Counted from the first letter of the stretch, positions 1-7,969 are shown. The stretch is DNA of 29,016 nucleotides from Actinomycetes bacterium (GCA_023417985.1 JAEZDV010000110.1:1-29016), one strand, 5' to 3'. Program-made: numbers and translations. The notes: generated by a model from the sequence alone, not told the origin.

Positions 1-1632
1 GCGCAGTATCTGCTCAACATCGCACACGAGACACGCGAGGTGCTCGCACGACTGGGTCTGCGGTCGCTGCGGGAGGCGCGAGGTCGCGCCGACCTGCTGC
101 ATCTGCTCGACCATCCGTCGAGCATCGGGCAACTGGACCTGCGCGCCATGCTGGCGGTCCTGCCCGAGGTCCACGTCGACAACCCCGTCTACCTCGAAAA
201 GGACTACTCGCTCGACGACGAGTGGCTGGTTCGGCTGCGCGAAGCCCTGATCGAAGCACGCTCGACCACCGTCGCGCTCGGCGACGGAGTCCGTCTGAGC
301 AACCGGAACAAGAGCGTCGGCGCGCAGTTGGCGATCGACATCGAGCGGATGCTCAACCACGGCGACCTCGGTGAACTGCCGTCGGTGCTGCACGACGAGC
401 GCGGCCGCCGGTGGCTGCGCGACAGCACCGTCACGATCACCACCACCGGGTCGGCGGGCCTCTCGTTCGGCGCGTTCTGCAACGACGGGATGCGCCTCGA
501 GCACACCGGCACCGCGAACGACGGCGTCGGCAAGGGCCAGTGCGGCGGCGAGATCGTCCTGCGTTCGCCCGGCGGAGGATGCGACGAGCGCGGCGGCAAC
601 GTGCTCATCGGCAACTTCGCATTGTTCGGCGCAACCGGTGGGCGGCTGTTCGTCCAGGGTGAGGCCGGCGACCGGTTCGCAGTCCGCAATTCCGGTGCGA
701 CCGCCGTGGTCGAAGGAGTCGGTGACTTCGCCTGTGAGTACATGACCAACGGGGTGGTGCTCAACCTCGGCGGGTTCGGGAAGGGCCTCGGCAACGGCAT
801 GTCGGGCGGGTTCGTCTACCAGTACGACCCGGACGGACTGCTGCCCGGCAAGGCCAGCGCCGACTCGATCCTCCTCGGGTCCCTCACCGGCGACGACCCG
901 CAGGCGGACATCCACAACGCTGCCGTACTGCGACTGCTGAACCTGCACGTCGAGGCGACGGGCTCCGCGAAAGCCCGCTTCCTGCTCGATAATTGGCAGG
1001 TCGAGCAGCACAACTTCACCTACGGGATGCCGCGCGCACTGCTCCAGTACCAGGACGCCGACGAGATTCTCGCTGCCGCGACGCGCAAGGAACTCGCCGC
1101 GGAGGTTGCACAGGCGCTGGTGGCCCACCAGGTCCGCAAGTTCAAGGACAGCTACCGCTCGGGTGCGCCCGTCGCGGGTGGACGGACGCCGACGGGTACC
1201 GACACCGAAGCGATGTATTCGCTGCTGAACAACTACACGGTGCTCGCCGCCGCGCAGGAGATGGCGTTGCAGAAGGTTCCGGGCGCGTCGGACGTCTCGG
1301 ATCCGGTCGTGCAGAAGGCGGCCCGCAATCTGCTGCTCACCGAGGACTTGTTCCTCGTGTCCAAGCTCGAGCGGTACGCACTCGCCGCGATCGCCGACCA
1401 CACCGACGCGCAACTGGCGGTACTGGTCGCCGACAAGCGACTCACCGACTACAAGCAGGCTCTCGCCCTGCGCAATGTCCGGTCGGTCGACGCTCCGGGA
1501 ACCTACGGCTGGATTCTCCTGCAGAGCCGCAAGAATCTGGACGCGATCGGTCGCCTGCCCGGATACGAGGAACTGTTCGCGCGCAACGCCGTGCCGAACA
1601 TCCTCGCCCCGACCACGGGAGTCTCCGCATGA
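1..1632 (+). CDS. Glutamate synthase large subunit-like protein, C-terminal part (5' end outside window)
   Basis: Frame 1 is open from the first base and gives 543 residues of a truncated protein. The start resembles the end of the FMN/FeS synthase domain of GltB (residues about 1-30, helix before RADLL). It is followed by the GXGXG beta-helix domain at about residues 150-280, with GSAGLSFGAF, a stretch rich in GG pairs, NSGATAVVEGVGD and MSGG. In GltB this domain sits between the synthase and amidotransferase centres. Ordinary GltB ends soon after this domain; here about 250 further residues follow, mostly helical in appearance, with no motif I recognise. No GltD-type small subunit follows; the stop overlaps the start of a diflavin reductase (ATGA). 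The GltB relationship is secure. True glutamate synthase activity is not, because the N-terminal amidotransferase cannot be seen. Confidence 0.85.
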   Translation, partial: AQYLLNIAHETREVLARLGLRSLREARGRADLLHLLDHPSSIGQLDLRAMLAVLPEVHVDNPVYLEKDYSLDDEWLVRLREALIEARSTTVALGDGVRLSNRNKSVGAQLAIDIERMLNHGDLGELPSVLHDERGRRWLRDSTVTITTTGSAGLSFGAFCNDGMRLEHTGTANDGVGKGQCGGEIVLRSPGGGCDERGGNVLIGNFALFGATGGRLFVQGEAGDRFAVRNSGATAVVEGVGDFACEYMTNGVVLNLGGFGKGLGNGMSGGFVYQYDPDGLLPGKASADSILLGSLTGDDPQADIHNAAVLRLLNLHVEATGSAKARFLLDNWQVEQHNFTYGMPRALLQYQDADEILAAATRKELAAEVAQALVAHQVRKFKDSYRSGAPVAGGRTPTGTDTEAMYSLLNNYTVLAAAQEMALQKVPGASDVSDPVVQKAARNLLLTEDLFLVSKLERYALAAIADHTDAQLAVLVADKRLTDYKQALALRNVRSVDAPGTYGWILLQSRKNLDAIGRLPGYEELFARNAVPNILAPTTGVSA

Positions 1633-3386
1633 CAACTCCTTTCATTCCCCTCGACGCCCCGTTCACCACCGACCAGCGGTCATGGCTCGCGGGTTTCCTC
1701 GCGGGCATGCAGACCCGCCTGATCTCCGGTGGTCCCGCCGACGATGCCGGGACCACCGGCTCGGCCCCCGGCCTGCACGTGCTCTTCGGTTCGCAGACCG
1801 GCAATGCCGAAGCCGTCGCCGAGGACGCGGCTGTCGCGGCCCGGGCCCACGGGTTCGCACCGGTCGTGTGCGCGCTCGACGACGTCGATCTCGACCGGTT
1901 CGCCTCGCTCCGGCACGTACTGATCGTCACGTCCACTTACGGTGAGGGCGAGATGCCCGACAACGCGGAACTGTTCTGGGGCGCGCTGTCCACGGAGTCG
2001 GCTCCGCGGCTCGACGGCATGCACTTCGCGGTCCTCGCCCTCGGCGACACCGGTTACGACGGCTTCTGCCAGGCCGGCAAGCTCCTCGACACCCGGCTCG
2101 AACAGCTCGGCGCGCAGCGCATCGTGCCGCGGGTCGACTGTGATGTCGACTTCGAGGACGCCGCTACCGCGTGGATCGGCGAGACGATGCCGCTCGTCGC
2201 GGCGGTCGAAGGGATCGTGGGGAAGGGTGCGCCGGCCGCAACCGCGCCGACGGCACCGGCGCGCCCCAAGTCGCAATGGACGCGGAAGAACCCCTATCCC
2301 GCGACACTGACCACCAATCGGGTTCTCTCGGGCGCTGGCTCGGCAAAAGAGATCCGCCACTACGAGTTCGCACTCGGCGAGTCCGGCATCGAGTACGAGG
2401 CGGGCGACGCCCTGAACGTCGTCCCGATCAACGACGGCGCGCTCGTGCAGGCGTTGCTCGACCGGCTCCGGCTCGACGGTTCCGTGGTGCCGGCCGGTTT
2501 CGACAGCGACCTCACGCACCTGCTGACCTACGACTACGAAATCACCGCGCCGGCGGTCGATCTGCTCGAGGAGGTCGAGAAGCGCACCCGCAACGAAGAG
2601 CTGACGTATGTGCTTCGGCACGGCGACAAGGCCGCACTCGACGAATGGCTCTGGGGCCGGGACATCCTCGACGTCCTCATGCTCGAACCCGCACCCGAGC
2701 TCTCCGCCGAGGAGTTCCTGTCGCTGCTGCGGCCGCTGCAGCACCGCGCATACTCCATCTCGTCGAGTCCGCAGGCGTGCGACGGGTCGGTACATCTGAC
2801 GGTCGCGTCGGTGCGGTACGGCGACGACGACCGCGAGCGCCGCGGCGTCTGCTCGACCTATCTCGCGGACCGCGTCGGTGACGGCACCGTGGGCATCTTC
2901 GTCACGAAGAACAAGACGTTCCGCGTCCCGTCCGACGACACCGTGCCGATGATCATGGTCGGGCCGGGGACCGGCATCGCCCCGTTCCGCGGGTTCCTCC
3001 AGGAGCGGCGCGCGCGCGGCGCGTCGGGAAAGAACTGGCTGTTCTTCGGTGATCAGCGCCGCGATACCGACTTCATCTACGAGGACGAACTCGCCGAGTT
3101 CACTGCCTCGGGACTGCTCACCCGCCTGGACCTCGCCTTCTCCCGCGATCAGGCAGAGAAGATCTACGTGCAGACCCGCATGAGGGAACACGGCGCGGAC
3201 CTGTTCGCGTGGCTCGAGGAGGGTGGCCACTTCTACATCTGCGGCGACGCCTCACGCATGGCGAAGGACGTGGACGCCACCCTGCACGACATCGTCGCCG
3301 AGCACGGCGGGATGAGCGCGGAGCAGGCCGCCGGCTACGTCACGGCCCTCAAGCGGGAGAAGCGGTACGTGCGCGACGTGTACTGA
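1629..3386 (+). CDS. Diflavin reductase (CysJ / NADPH-cytochrome P450 reductase type)
   Basis: This 585-residue protein should pass electrons from NADPH through FAD and FMN to a partner. A flavodoxin domain lies at about residues 48-195, with FGSQTGNAE for the FMN phosphate, STYGEGEMPDN and LALGDTGYDGFC. A proline/alanine-rich linker follows at about 205-220. The FAD domain carries RAYSISSSP near residue 373 and GVCSTYL near 405. The NADPH domain carries GPGTGIAPFRGF near 444, FFGDQRRDTDFIYEDEL and YICGD, and the protein ends in an aromatic Tyr, as this family often does. The ATG at 1629 overlaps the upstream stop (ATGA), which fixes the start and implies translational coupling to the GltB-like gene. 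Sulfite reductase alpha subunit would be the default name. No sulfite reductase haemoprotein lies in view, so the partner is inferred from position to be the GltB-like protein. Confidence 0.88.
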   Translation: MTTPFIPLDAPFTTDQRSWLAGFLAGMQTRLISGGPADDAGTTGSAPGLHVLFGSQTGNAEAVAEDAAVAARAHGFAPVVCALDDVDLDRFASLRHVLIVTSTYGEGEMPDNAELFWGALSTESAPRLDGMHFAVLALGDTGYDGFCQAGKLLDTRLEQLGAQRIVPRVDCDVDFEDAATAWIGETMPLVAAVEGIVGKGAPAATAPTAPARPKSQWTRKNPYPATLTTNRVLSGAGSAKEIRHYEFALGESGIEYEAGDALNVVPINDGALVQALLDRLRLDGSVVPAGFDSDLTHLLTYDYEITAPAVDLLEEVEKRTRNEELTYVLRHGDKAALDEWLWGRDILDVLMLEPAPELSAEEFLSLLRPLQHRAYSISSSPQACDGSVHLTVASVRYGDDDRERRGVCSTYLADRVGDGTVGIFVTKNKTFRVPSDDTVPMIMVGPGTGIAPFRGFLQERRARGASGKNWLFFGDQRRDTDFIYEDELAEFTASGLLTRLDLAFSRDQAEKIYVQTRMREHGADLFAWLEEGGHFYICGDASRMAKDVDATLHDIVAEHGGMSAEQAAGYVTALKREKRYVRDVY

Positions 3387-3400
3387 CCGACCGGGAACGA

Positions 3401-4693
3401 TCAGTGGACGGACTCGAGGAGGTTCCGGTTCGGCGGCGGCTCCGGCGTGCGGGTCGCCGACCTGGAGCGCACGGCGGTGAACACCACCCCGGACGCGAGC
3501 ACGGACAGCCCCGCGCCGACCGCCACCCCGGGGGCGGCCGAGTGCCCGCCGGTATCGGCGAGTTCGCCGCCGGCCCAGTTCCCGATCGAGGTGCCCAGGG
3601 TGATGCCGGCGCTGAGCAACGTCATGACGAGTCCGAGTCGTCGTGCCGGCGTGTACTCGCCCGCCACCCTGAAAATCGTCACCAGGACCGGGCCGATCGG
3701 CGCGCCGACGAGGAGCAGGACAACGGCCATCTGCCACGGCGCGTTCGGCAGCCACAGCAAGGCCAGTGCGGGAACCAGCAGCACCGCACACCCGATCCAC
3801 CGCATCGGGACGGTCAGGCGTCCGCTCCACCGCGACACGCTCAACGCCGCTGCGCCGGAGGCAAGCCCGAGCGCGGCGTAGATGAGCCCGCCGCTGCCGG
3901 GGTGTCCGGTCTCGTCGGCGAAGACAGTGGTGATGGTCGCTAGTGATCCGAAAATTGTTCCGATACCGAGCATTCCGCCCAAAAGGATTGCCACCGGACC
4001 CCACGAGACCGCGGGGGTTCCGGTTCCCGGCGCGCGTCCGTCGCCCGGTTCGGAGCGGTGCACAGGCGCCGCGAATCGAGCACTGGGATGGACCGCGAAC
4101 CAGGGAACGACGACGACGGTCAGCGCGATCAGGACGTACAGCGGTGCGGCGGCACCGAAGAGTGCGGCGATGATGCCGACAGCCGCGGGTCCGAGGACGA
4201 ATCCGAGTTCGTCCATGGTGCTCTCGTACCCCTGTGCTTCTTCGACCGCATCGTCCGCGCCGCGCGCGGACAGCCCGCGAATCCACCGCACCCGGGTCAT
4301 CGGACCACATTGGGGCACCACGAGGCCGGCGACGAACGCCGCCACCGGCAGACTCGGCGACGCGCCGCCGACACCACTCACCGCACTCCCGGCGGCGAGG
4401 ACAGCGAGTACGGCCCCGACGTAGACCGGGGTGGAGAGCAGCAGCACCGGACGCTGACCCCAGCGATCCGACGCGATGCCGGACAGGGGCGCACCGACTG
4501 CAACCCCGGCACCGGTGACCGCCGCGGTGATGCCCGCAGCGGCAAAATCGGACGACGATGCGACAACGTAGGTGAGCACGCCCATGACCAGCATCGACAA
4601 CGGCAGCCGGGCGAGCGCCGAGACAGGGAAGTACGTAGAGCCGACGAGATCGTGCAGGACACGGAAATGCGACGGGGTGGAAGGGTGGGCCAT
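3401..4693 (-). CDS. MFS transporter
   Basis: The 430-residue protein has the length and hydrophobic pattern of a 12-helix major facilitator. The loop-2/3 signature DRWGQRPV is present near residue 75, and a polar central loop lies at about 205-235 (HRSEPGDGRAPG). The C-terminal tail is short and Arg/Pro-rich. The start ATG at 4693 is chosen because AAAGG lies 6 bases upstream and the sequence becomes MFS-like immediately. It converges on the diflavin reductase with only 14 bases between stops. Two inverted repeats lie in its leader (see separate entries), so it is probably regulated, but no regulator gene adjoins it. The substrate cannot be told; drug or metabolite export is the usual guess for this subgroup. 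Confidence 0.85.
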   Translation of the reverse strand: MAHPSTPSHFRVLHDLVGSTYFPVSALARLPLSMLVMGVLTYVVASSSDFAAAGITAAVTGAGVAVGAPLSGIASDRWGQRPVLLLSTPVYVGAVLAVLAAGSAVSGVGGASPSLPVAAFVAGLVVPQCGPMTRVRWIRGLSARGADDAVEEAQGYESTMDELGFVLGPAAVGIIAALFGAAAPLYVLIALTVVVVPWFAVHPSARFAAPVHRSEPGDGRAPGTGTPAVSWGPVAILLGGMLGIGTIFGSLATITTVFADETGHPGSGGLIYAALGLASGAAALSVSRWSGRLTVPMRWIGCAVLLVPALALLWLPNAPWQMAVVLLLVGAPIGPVLVTIFRVAGEYTPARRLGLVMTLLSAGITLGTSIGNWAGGELADTGGHSAAPGVAVGAGLSVLASGVVFTAVRSRSATRTPEPPPNRNLLESVH

Positions 4694-4711
4694 CGATACC
4701 TTTTCACAGCA

Positions 4712-4729
4712 CTTTCCGCATGCGGAAAG
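4712..4729. promoter_or_regulatory. Perfect 18-bp palindrome in the MFS leader (candidate operator)
   Basis: CTTTCCGCATGCGGAAAG is a perfect inverted repeat ending 19 bases upstream of the MFS start codon. It lies downstream of the likely minus-strand -10 (TATACT, 4782-4787), so it would sit in the 5' untranslated region. A TetR- or GntR-type repressor site is plausible. It could also fold as an RNA hairpin. No cognate regulator is encoded next to it. Confidence 0.5.
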
Positions 4730-4733
4730 CAAC

Positions 4734-4760
4734 GCACGACGTCCCGGCCTCCCGTCGTGC
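4734..4760. repeat. 8-bp inverted repeat / RNA hairpin in the MFS leader
   Basis: GCACGACG at 4734-4741 pairs with CGTCGTGC at 4753-4760 across an 11-base loop. It lies 4 bases from the 18-bp palindrome, so an MFS transcript would carry two consecutive stems before its ribosome site. No poly-U follows, so a plain terminator is unlikely. Confidence 0.35.
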
Positions 4761-4781
4761 CCGACCCGAAGCAACCCGAGA

Positions 4782-4787
4782 AGTATA
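4782..4787 (-). promoter_or_regulatory. Possible -10 element for the MFS gene
   Basis: Read on the minus strand this is TATACT, a close match to the housekeeping -10 and rare in such GC-rich DNA. No convincing -35 lies 16-18 bases upstream. Transcription from here would give a leader of about 80-85 bases containing both inverted repeats. Confidence 0.35.
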
Positions 4788-4864
4788 CCGCCACGGTGCG
4801 AGCGCCCGGCGGTGGTGGCTCCGAGGGAAGGCGCGCAGGGATTGCGCCGACAGTCCCGAAAGTC

Positions 4865-4893
4865 CGAATCCCGCGATCTTGAAAGAGGATTCG
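4865..4893. promoter_or_regulatory. 7-bp inverted repeat upstream of cbiM (candidate operator)
   Basis: CGAATCC (4865-4871) and GGATTCG (4887-4893) are perfect reverse complements separated by 15 bases. The arms are therefore about two helical turns apart, ending 85 bases before the cbiM start. This spacing suits a dimeric metal sensor, and the ArsR-type gene at the far end of the cluster is the obvious candidate. No binding evidence is visible beyond symmetry. Confidence 0.3.
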
Positions 4894-4978
4894 CGTCTGC
4901 CGTCTCGATCGAAAACATGTCCAGCTGTTCAGACGGGCAGGTAGGGTACGAAAGATCTTCCACATCGGAGGGAACCCC

Positions 4979-5668
4979 ATGGATGTCTCCGCAATGCACA
5001 TGAGCGACGGCTTGATCAACGCGCCGGTATCCGCTGTGTTCTTCGCGATCGCGGCGCTCGGACTCGCAGCGGCACTGCCACGCGCGAGGATGGAACTGGA
5101 CGAAAAGACCGCTCCGCTTGCGGGTCTCGTCGCCGCATTCGTGTTCGCCCTGCAGATGATCAACTTCCCCGTCCTTCCCGGCGTCAGTGGCCATGTGCTC
5201 GGGGGCGCCCTTGCCGCGATCCTGGTGGGGCCGGCGACAGCAGCGCTGTGCCTGACGGTGGTACTCGTCGTGCAGGCACTGCTGTTCGCCGACGGTGGCC
5301 TCACCGCCCTGGGCATGAACATCACCAACATGGCGCTGGTGGGGGTCGCTGCGGGCTACGGCACCGCGGTGGCCGTGCGCCCCCTCATCCGCCGGTTCCC
5401 CGGCCTTTCCTCCATCGGCATCGTGGCCTTCGCCGCGTCGGTGGTCGCAACCGTCATGGCAGCGACAGGCTTCCTGATCGAGTACGCCGTGGGTGGCACG
5501 GCCGGCTCGCTGGGAACCATCGCCCCCTATCTGATCGGGGTGCACGTGCTCATCGGGATCGGTGAAGGGGTGATCACGGCCATGACGGTGATGGCCGTCG
5601 CCCGGGCGAGGCCGGCCCTCGTCTACCTGCTTCGACCGCTGCGCAGTCTCGATCGGAGTCCGGCATGA
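4979..5668 (+). CDS. cbiM: CbiM: cobalt ECF transporter substrate-specific membrane subunit
   Basis: CbiM is the S-component that captures Co2+ and, with CbiN, CbiQ and CbiO, imports it for cobalamin synthesis or use. The 229-residue product is almost wholly hydrophobic, about 6-7 helices. It carries the family N-terminus MHMSDGLI and the FPVLPGVSGHVLGGALAAILVGP and NITNMALVG regions. In CbiM/NikM the N-terminal Met-His chelates the metal, which argues for the internal ATG at 4994. However, the good ribosome site (GGAGGG, 6-7 bases before) serves the ATG at 4979, which would put five residues before that His. The span given follows the ribosome site. Its stop overlaps the next start (ATGA). 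Nickel instead of cobalt cannot be excluded from sequence alone. Confidence 0.9.
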   Translation: MDVSAMHMSDGLINAPVSAVFFAIAALGLAAALPRARMELDEKTAPLAGLVAAFVFALQMINFPVLPGVSGHVLGGALAAILVGPATAALCLTVVLVVQALLFADGGLTALGMNITNMALVGVAAGYGTAVAVRPLIRRFPGLSSIGIVAFAASVVATVMAATGFLIEYAVGGTAGSLGTIAPYLIGVHVLIGIGEGVITAMTVMAVARARPALVYLLRPLRSLDRSPA

Positions 5669-6051
5669 GCAGGCGGAAAGTCCTGGTCCTCCTGGGCGTG
5701 GCGGTGCTCCTGCTGGCGGGAGTCGTGTCGTACTTCGCGGTGCCGGATCCCGACGGGCTCGAAGCCGCGACCGCCCGAGGCTGCGAAGTCGTGGAGGACG
5801 GTGGAACCGAAACGCTCTCCGGTGAATGCGCCGCTGCGGGCTCCACCGATCACGCGCTCGCAGACAGTCCCCTGGCCGACTACAGCGTCGGTGCGCGCGA
5901 AGGTTCCACCGGCATCGCAGGCATCGTCGGCGCCGTAGCCACGCTGGTGGTCGCGTTCGGGCTGTTCATGCTGCTCGCCCGCCGCCGGAGGACGACCCCG
6001 AGCAGCGAGCCACCGGCGCAGGAAGCACCCACCGGGAACACCGGGCCGTGA
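5665..6051 (+). CDS. PDGLE-domain protein, CbiN-like auxiliary subunit
   Basis: This 128-residue membrane protein has one helix at about residues 6-26. The motif PDGLE follows at about 28-32 and gives the domain its name. Next comes an extracytoplasmic segment of about 60 residues with two Cys (about 41 and 56). A second helix lies at about 83-103, followed by an Arg-rich cytoplasmic end and a Pro/Glu tail. Two-helix topology with an outside loop is that of CbiN, the small subunit that helps CbiM load metal. It overlaps cbiM by ATGA and the next gene by GTGA, so all are coupled. The name cbiN is used for such genes, although sequence similarity to enterobacterial CbiN is weak. Confidence 0.8.
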   Translation: MSRRKVLVLLGVAVLLLAGVVSYFAVPDPDGLEAATARGCEVVEDGGTETLSGECAAAGSTDHALADSPLADYSVGAREGSTGIAGIVGAVATLVVAFGLFMLLARRRRTTPSSEPPAQEAPTGNTGP

Positions 6052-6809
6052 ACTCCGCGGCACTCGGCGACACCGGGACCGCCGACACCACGGCCGTCCA
6101 CCGGCTTCCGACCGAGGTGAAGATCGTCGGGGCGGTGCTCTTCACCTTCGTGGTGGTCGCGACACCACGCGAAGCGATGTGGGCGTTCGCGCTGTATTTC
6201 GCGGTCATCGTCGCGGTGTGCGCCGCCGCGCGGATACGGGCGTCGTGGCTGCTGCCCCGCATGCTGATCGAAGTGCCGTTCCTGGTGCTCGCGGTGTTGC
6301 TTCCCTTCGCGGAGCACGGGGACAGAGTGGAAGTCCTGGGCTTGTCGCTGTCGGTGCCCGGCCTGTACGCGGCGTGGGGCATCGTCGTCAAGGGCACGCT
6401 GGGGGTCATGGCATCCCTCGTCCTCGCCGCAACGACATCCGTGCAGGACCTGCCCAGCGGCCTGACCCGCCTGCACATCCCTCCGTTGATCACCACGGTC
6501 GTCCTGCTCATGCTGCGGTATGCCGGCATCCTCGTCGCCGAGGGCAGGAGCATGGACATCGCCCGGCGGTCGCGCGGCGACGATCCCCGGATGTTCCACC
6601 GCGTCGGCGCGACGGCCCGAGGCGTCGGATCGCTGTTCGTGCGAGCCTACGAACGCGGCGAACGCGTCCACTGGGCGATGCTCTCGCGGGGCTTCACGGG
6701 CACCGTGCCCGCGACGGGCTCGGCCGCGACCCCCGCAGCGTGGGTCGCCGGCCTGATTCCTGCCGTCCTTGCCGGCGCGGTGTGCGCCGCGGCATGGAGC
6801 GCATCGTGA
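6048..6809 (+). CDS. cbiQ: CbiQ: ECF transporter T-component (EcfT)
   Basis: The transmembrane coupling subunit links ATP hydrolysis by CbiO to CbiM. The 253-residue protein has a cytoplasmic N-terminus, four to five helices in residues about 20-150, and a charged cytoplasmic section. That section carries the coupling helices with Ala-Arg-Gly-type motifs: MDIARRSRGD near 165 and MLSRGFTG near 210. A final helix lies at about 230-250. The start is GTG at 6048, overlapping the upstream stop (GTGA). The longer open frame upstream is a read-through of the cbiN-like gene. The order M-N-Q-O is the classic group I cobalt ECF operon. Confidence 0.9.
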   Translation: MNSAALGDTGTADTTAVHRLPTEVKIVGAVLFTFVVVATPREAMWAFALYFAVIVAVCAAARIRASWLLPRMLIEVPFLVLAVLLPFAEHGDRVEVLGLSLSVPGLYAAWGIVVKGTLGVMASLVLAATTSVQDLPSGLTRLHIPPLITTVVLLMLRYAGILVAEGRSMDIARRSRGDDPRMFHRVGATARGVGSLFVRAYERGERVHWAMLSRGFTGTVPATGSAATPAAWVAGLIPAVLAGAVCAAAWSAS

Positions 6810-7570
6810 ACGCGACGCCTGCGATCGAACTCGACGGGGTGCAGTACGTGTACCCCGACGGCCGCCAGGCGCTGCGCGGAATCGATCTCGCGGTGTCTCC
6901 TGGTGAGCGGGTGGCCGTCCTGGGACCCAACGGTTCGGGCAAAACCACCCTCATGCTGCACCTGAACGGGGTGCTGAGTGCTACCTCCGGCACGGTGCGA
7001 ATCTCCGGAACCCCCATCACGCGGCGTACCGTCCGGGAGATTCGGAGCCGGGTCGGCCTCGTGTTCCAGAACCCCGACGACCAGCTCTTCATGCCGACGG
7101 TCGCCCAGGATGTGGCATTCGGCCCGGCCAATTTCGGTGTGACCGAACCTGAGCTCGGCGCCCGCGTGCGGTTCGCCCTGGAATCGGTGGGGATGGTGGA
7201 GCATGCCGCGCGCACCACGGTGCATCTTTCCGCCGGTCAGCGTCGTCGCGTGGCCGTTGCGACCGCCCTGTCGTGCCGCCCGGACGTTCTCGTGCTCGAC
7301 GAGCCGTCCAACGACCTCGATCCGGTGTCACGGCGAGAACTCGCCGAGGTTCTGCTCGGGCTCTCCGCCACGATGCTCCTGGTCACCCACGACCTGCCGT
7401 ATGCCGCGCAGATGTGCACGCGTGCGGTGATCCTGAACGACGGCCGGGTCGTGGCCGACGGACCGATCGAAGCGATTCTGTCCGATTCGCGACTTCTTGC
7501 GGAAAACCGCCTCGAGCTCCCCTGGGGCTTCAGCCTGATGCCCTCCACCAGGTACCAGGTGGACGGGTGA
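6806..7570 (+). CDS. cbiO: CbiO: ECF transporter ATPase subunit
   Basis: The 254-residue ABC ATPase powers the cobalt transporter. Visible motifs in order are Walker A GPNGSGKTT (near residue 38), Q-loop FQNPDDQLF (near 85), signature LSAGQRRR, Walker B VLVLDEPSNDLDP and H-loop VTHD. LSAGQ replaces the usual LSGGQ, a common variant in CbiO. GTG at 6806 is preferred to ATG at 6794: GGAG lies 6 bases before the GTG, nothing precedes the ATG, and the GTG gives the same GTGA overlap as the gene before. It is the last gene of the operon and ends 18 bases from the convergent ArsR gene. Confidence 0.92.
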   Translation: MNATPAIELDGVQYVYPDGRQALRGIDLAVSPGERVAVLGPNGSGKTTLMLHLNGVLSATSGTVRISGTPITRRTVREIRSRVGLVFQNPDDQLFMPTVAQDVAFGPANFGVTEPELGARVRFALESVGMVEHAARTTVHLSAGQRRRVAVATALSCRPDVLVLDEPSNDLDPVSRRELAEVLLGLSATMLLVTHDLPYAAQMCTRAVILNDGRVVADGPIEAILSDSRLLAENRLELPWGFSLMPSTRYQVDG

Positions 7571-7588
7571 CAGGGCCGTCCCCGCAGG

Positions 7589-7969
7589 TCACGAATGTTC
7601 GGGATGGTGATGCGTACCGTGCGAGTGACCGGCTTGTTCGTGCGTGGCTCCGATGGAATGGAGAAGTTCGTGCACGGTGGCGTCGGCCAGGCGGTATCTG
7701 ACCAACCGGCCTTCCCGTTCGGCGGTGACCCAGCCGCGAGTGCGCAGCAGGCGCAGCGCATGGGACACCGCGGTCCCGGTCATTCCGAGAGCCGCCGCGA
7801 GGTCGGTGACACAGATTCCCGGAGCATGATGCAGGCACAACAACAACCGCAGGCGATTGACGTCGGACAGTAGTTCGAAGCGATCCGCCCACCGCTGGAT
7901 GTCGGGTGTCCGGAGAGCGGCGGCCGCCCGGCGCACGTCGTCGGAGTCGAAGGCCGCGTCAACCGTCAT
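7589..7969 (-). CDS. ArsR/SmtB-family metal-sensing repressor with His-rich C-terminus
   Basis: The 126-residue protein has the ArsR winged helix-turn-helix at about residues 30-100. LLSDVNRLRLLLCL forms the first helix, VTDLAAALGMTGTAVSHALRLL the reading head, and REGRLVRYRLAD the wing. The tail after the last helix is HEQAGHSHGTHHHPEHS, with seven His in 17 residues. In NmtR/KmtR-type sensors of mycobacteria, terminal His residues help bind Ni2+ or Co2+. Lying tail to tail with the cobalt transporter, it most likely represses cbiMNQO or a Ni/Co exporter when metal is plentiful. The ATG at 7969 gives a normal family length; no clear ribosome site precedes it. Confidence 0.88.
   Translation of the reverse strand: MTVDAAFDSDDVRRAAAALRTPDIQRWADRFELLSDVNRLRLLLCLHHAPGICVTDLAAALGMTGTAVSHALRLLRTRGWVTAEREGRLVRYRLADATVHELLHSIGATHEQAGHSHGTHHHPEHS

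Noticed and set aside
4730..4978. Cobalamin riboswitch upstream of cbiM
   Set aside because: No B12-box-like or conserved riboswitch core could be recognised; only simple inverted repeats are present.
6794..6805. ATG at 6794 as the cbiO start
   Set aside because: No ribosome site precedes it, whereas GGAG precedes GTG at 6806, which also gives the GTGA overlap seen in the gene before.
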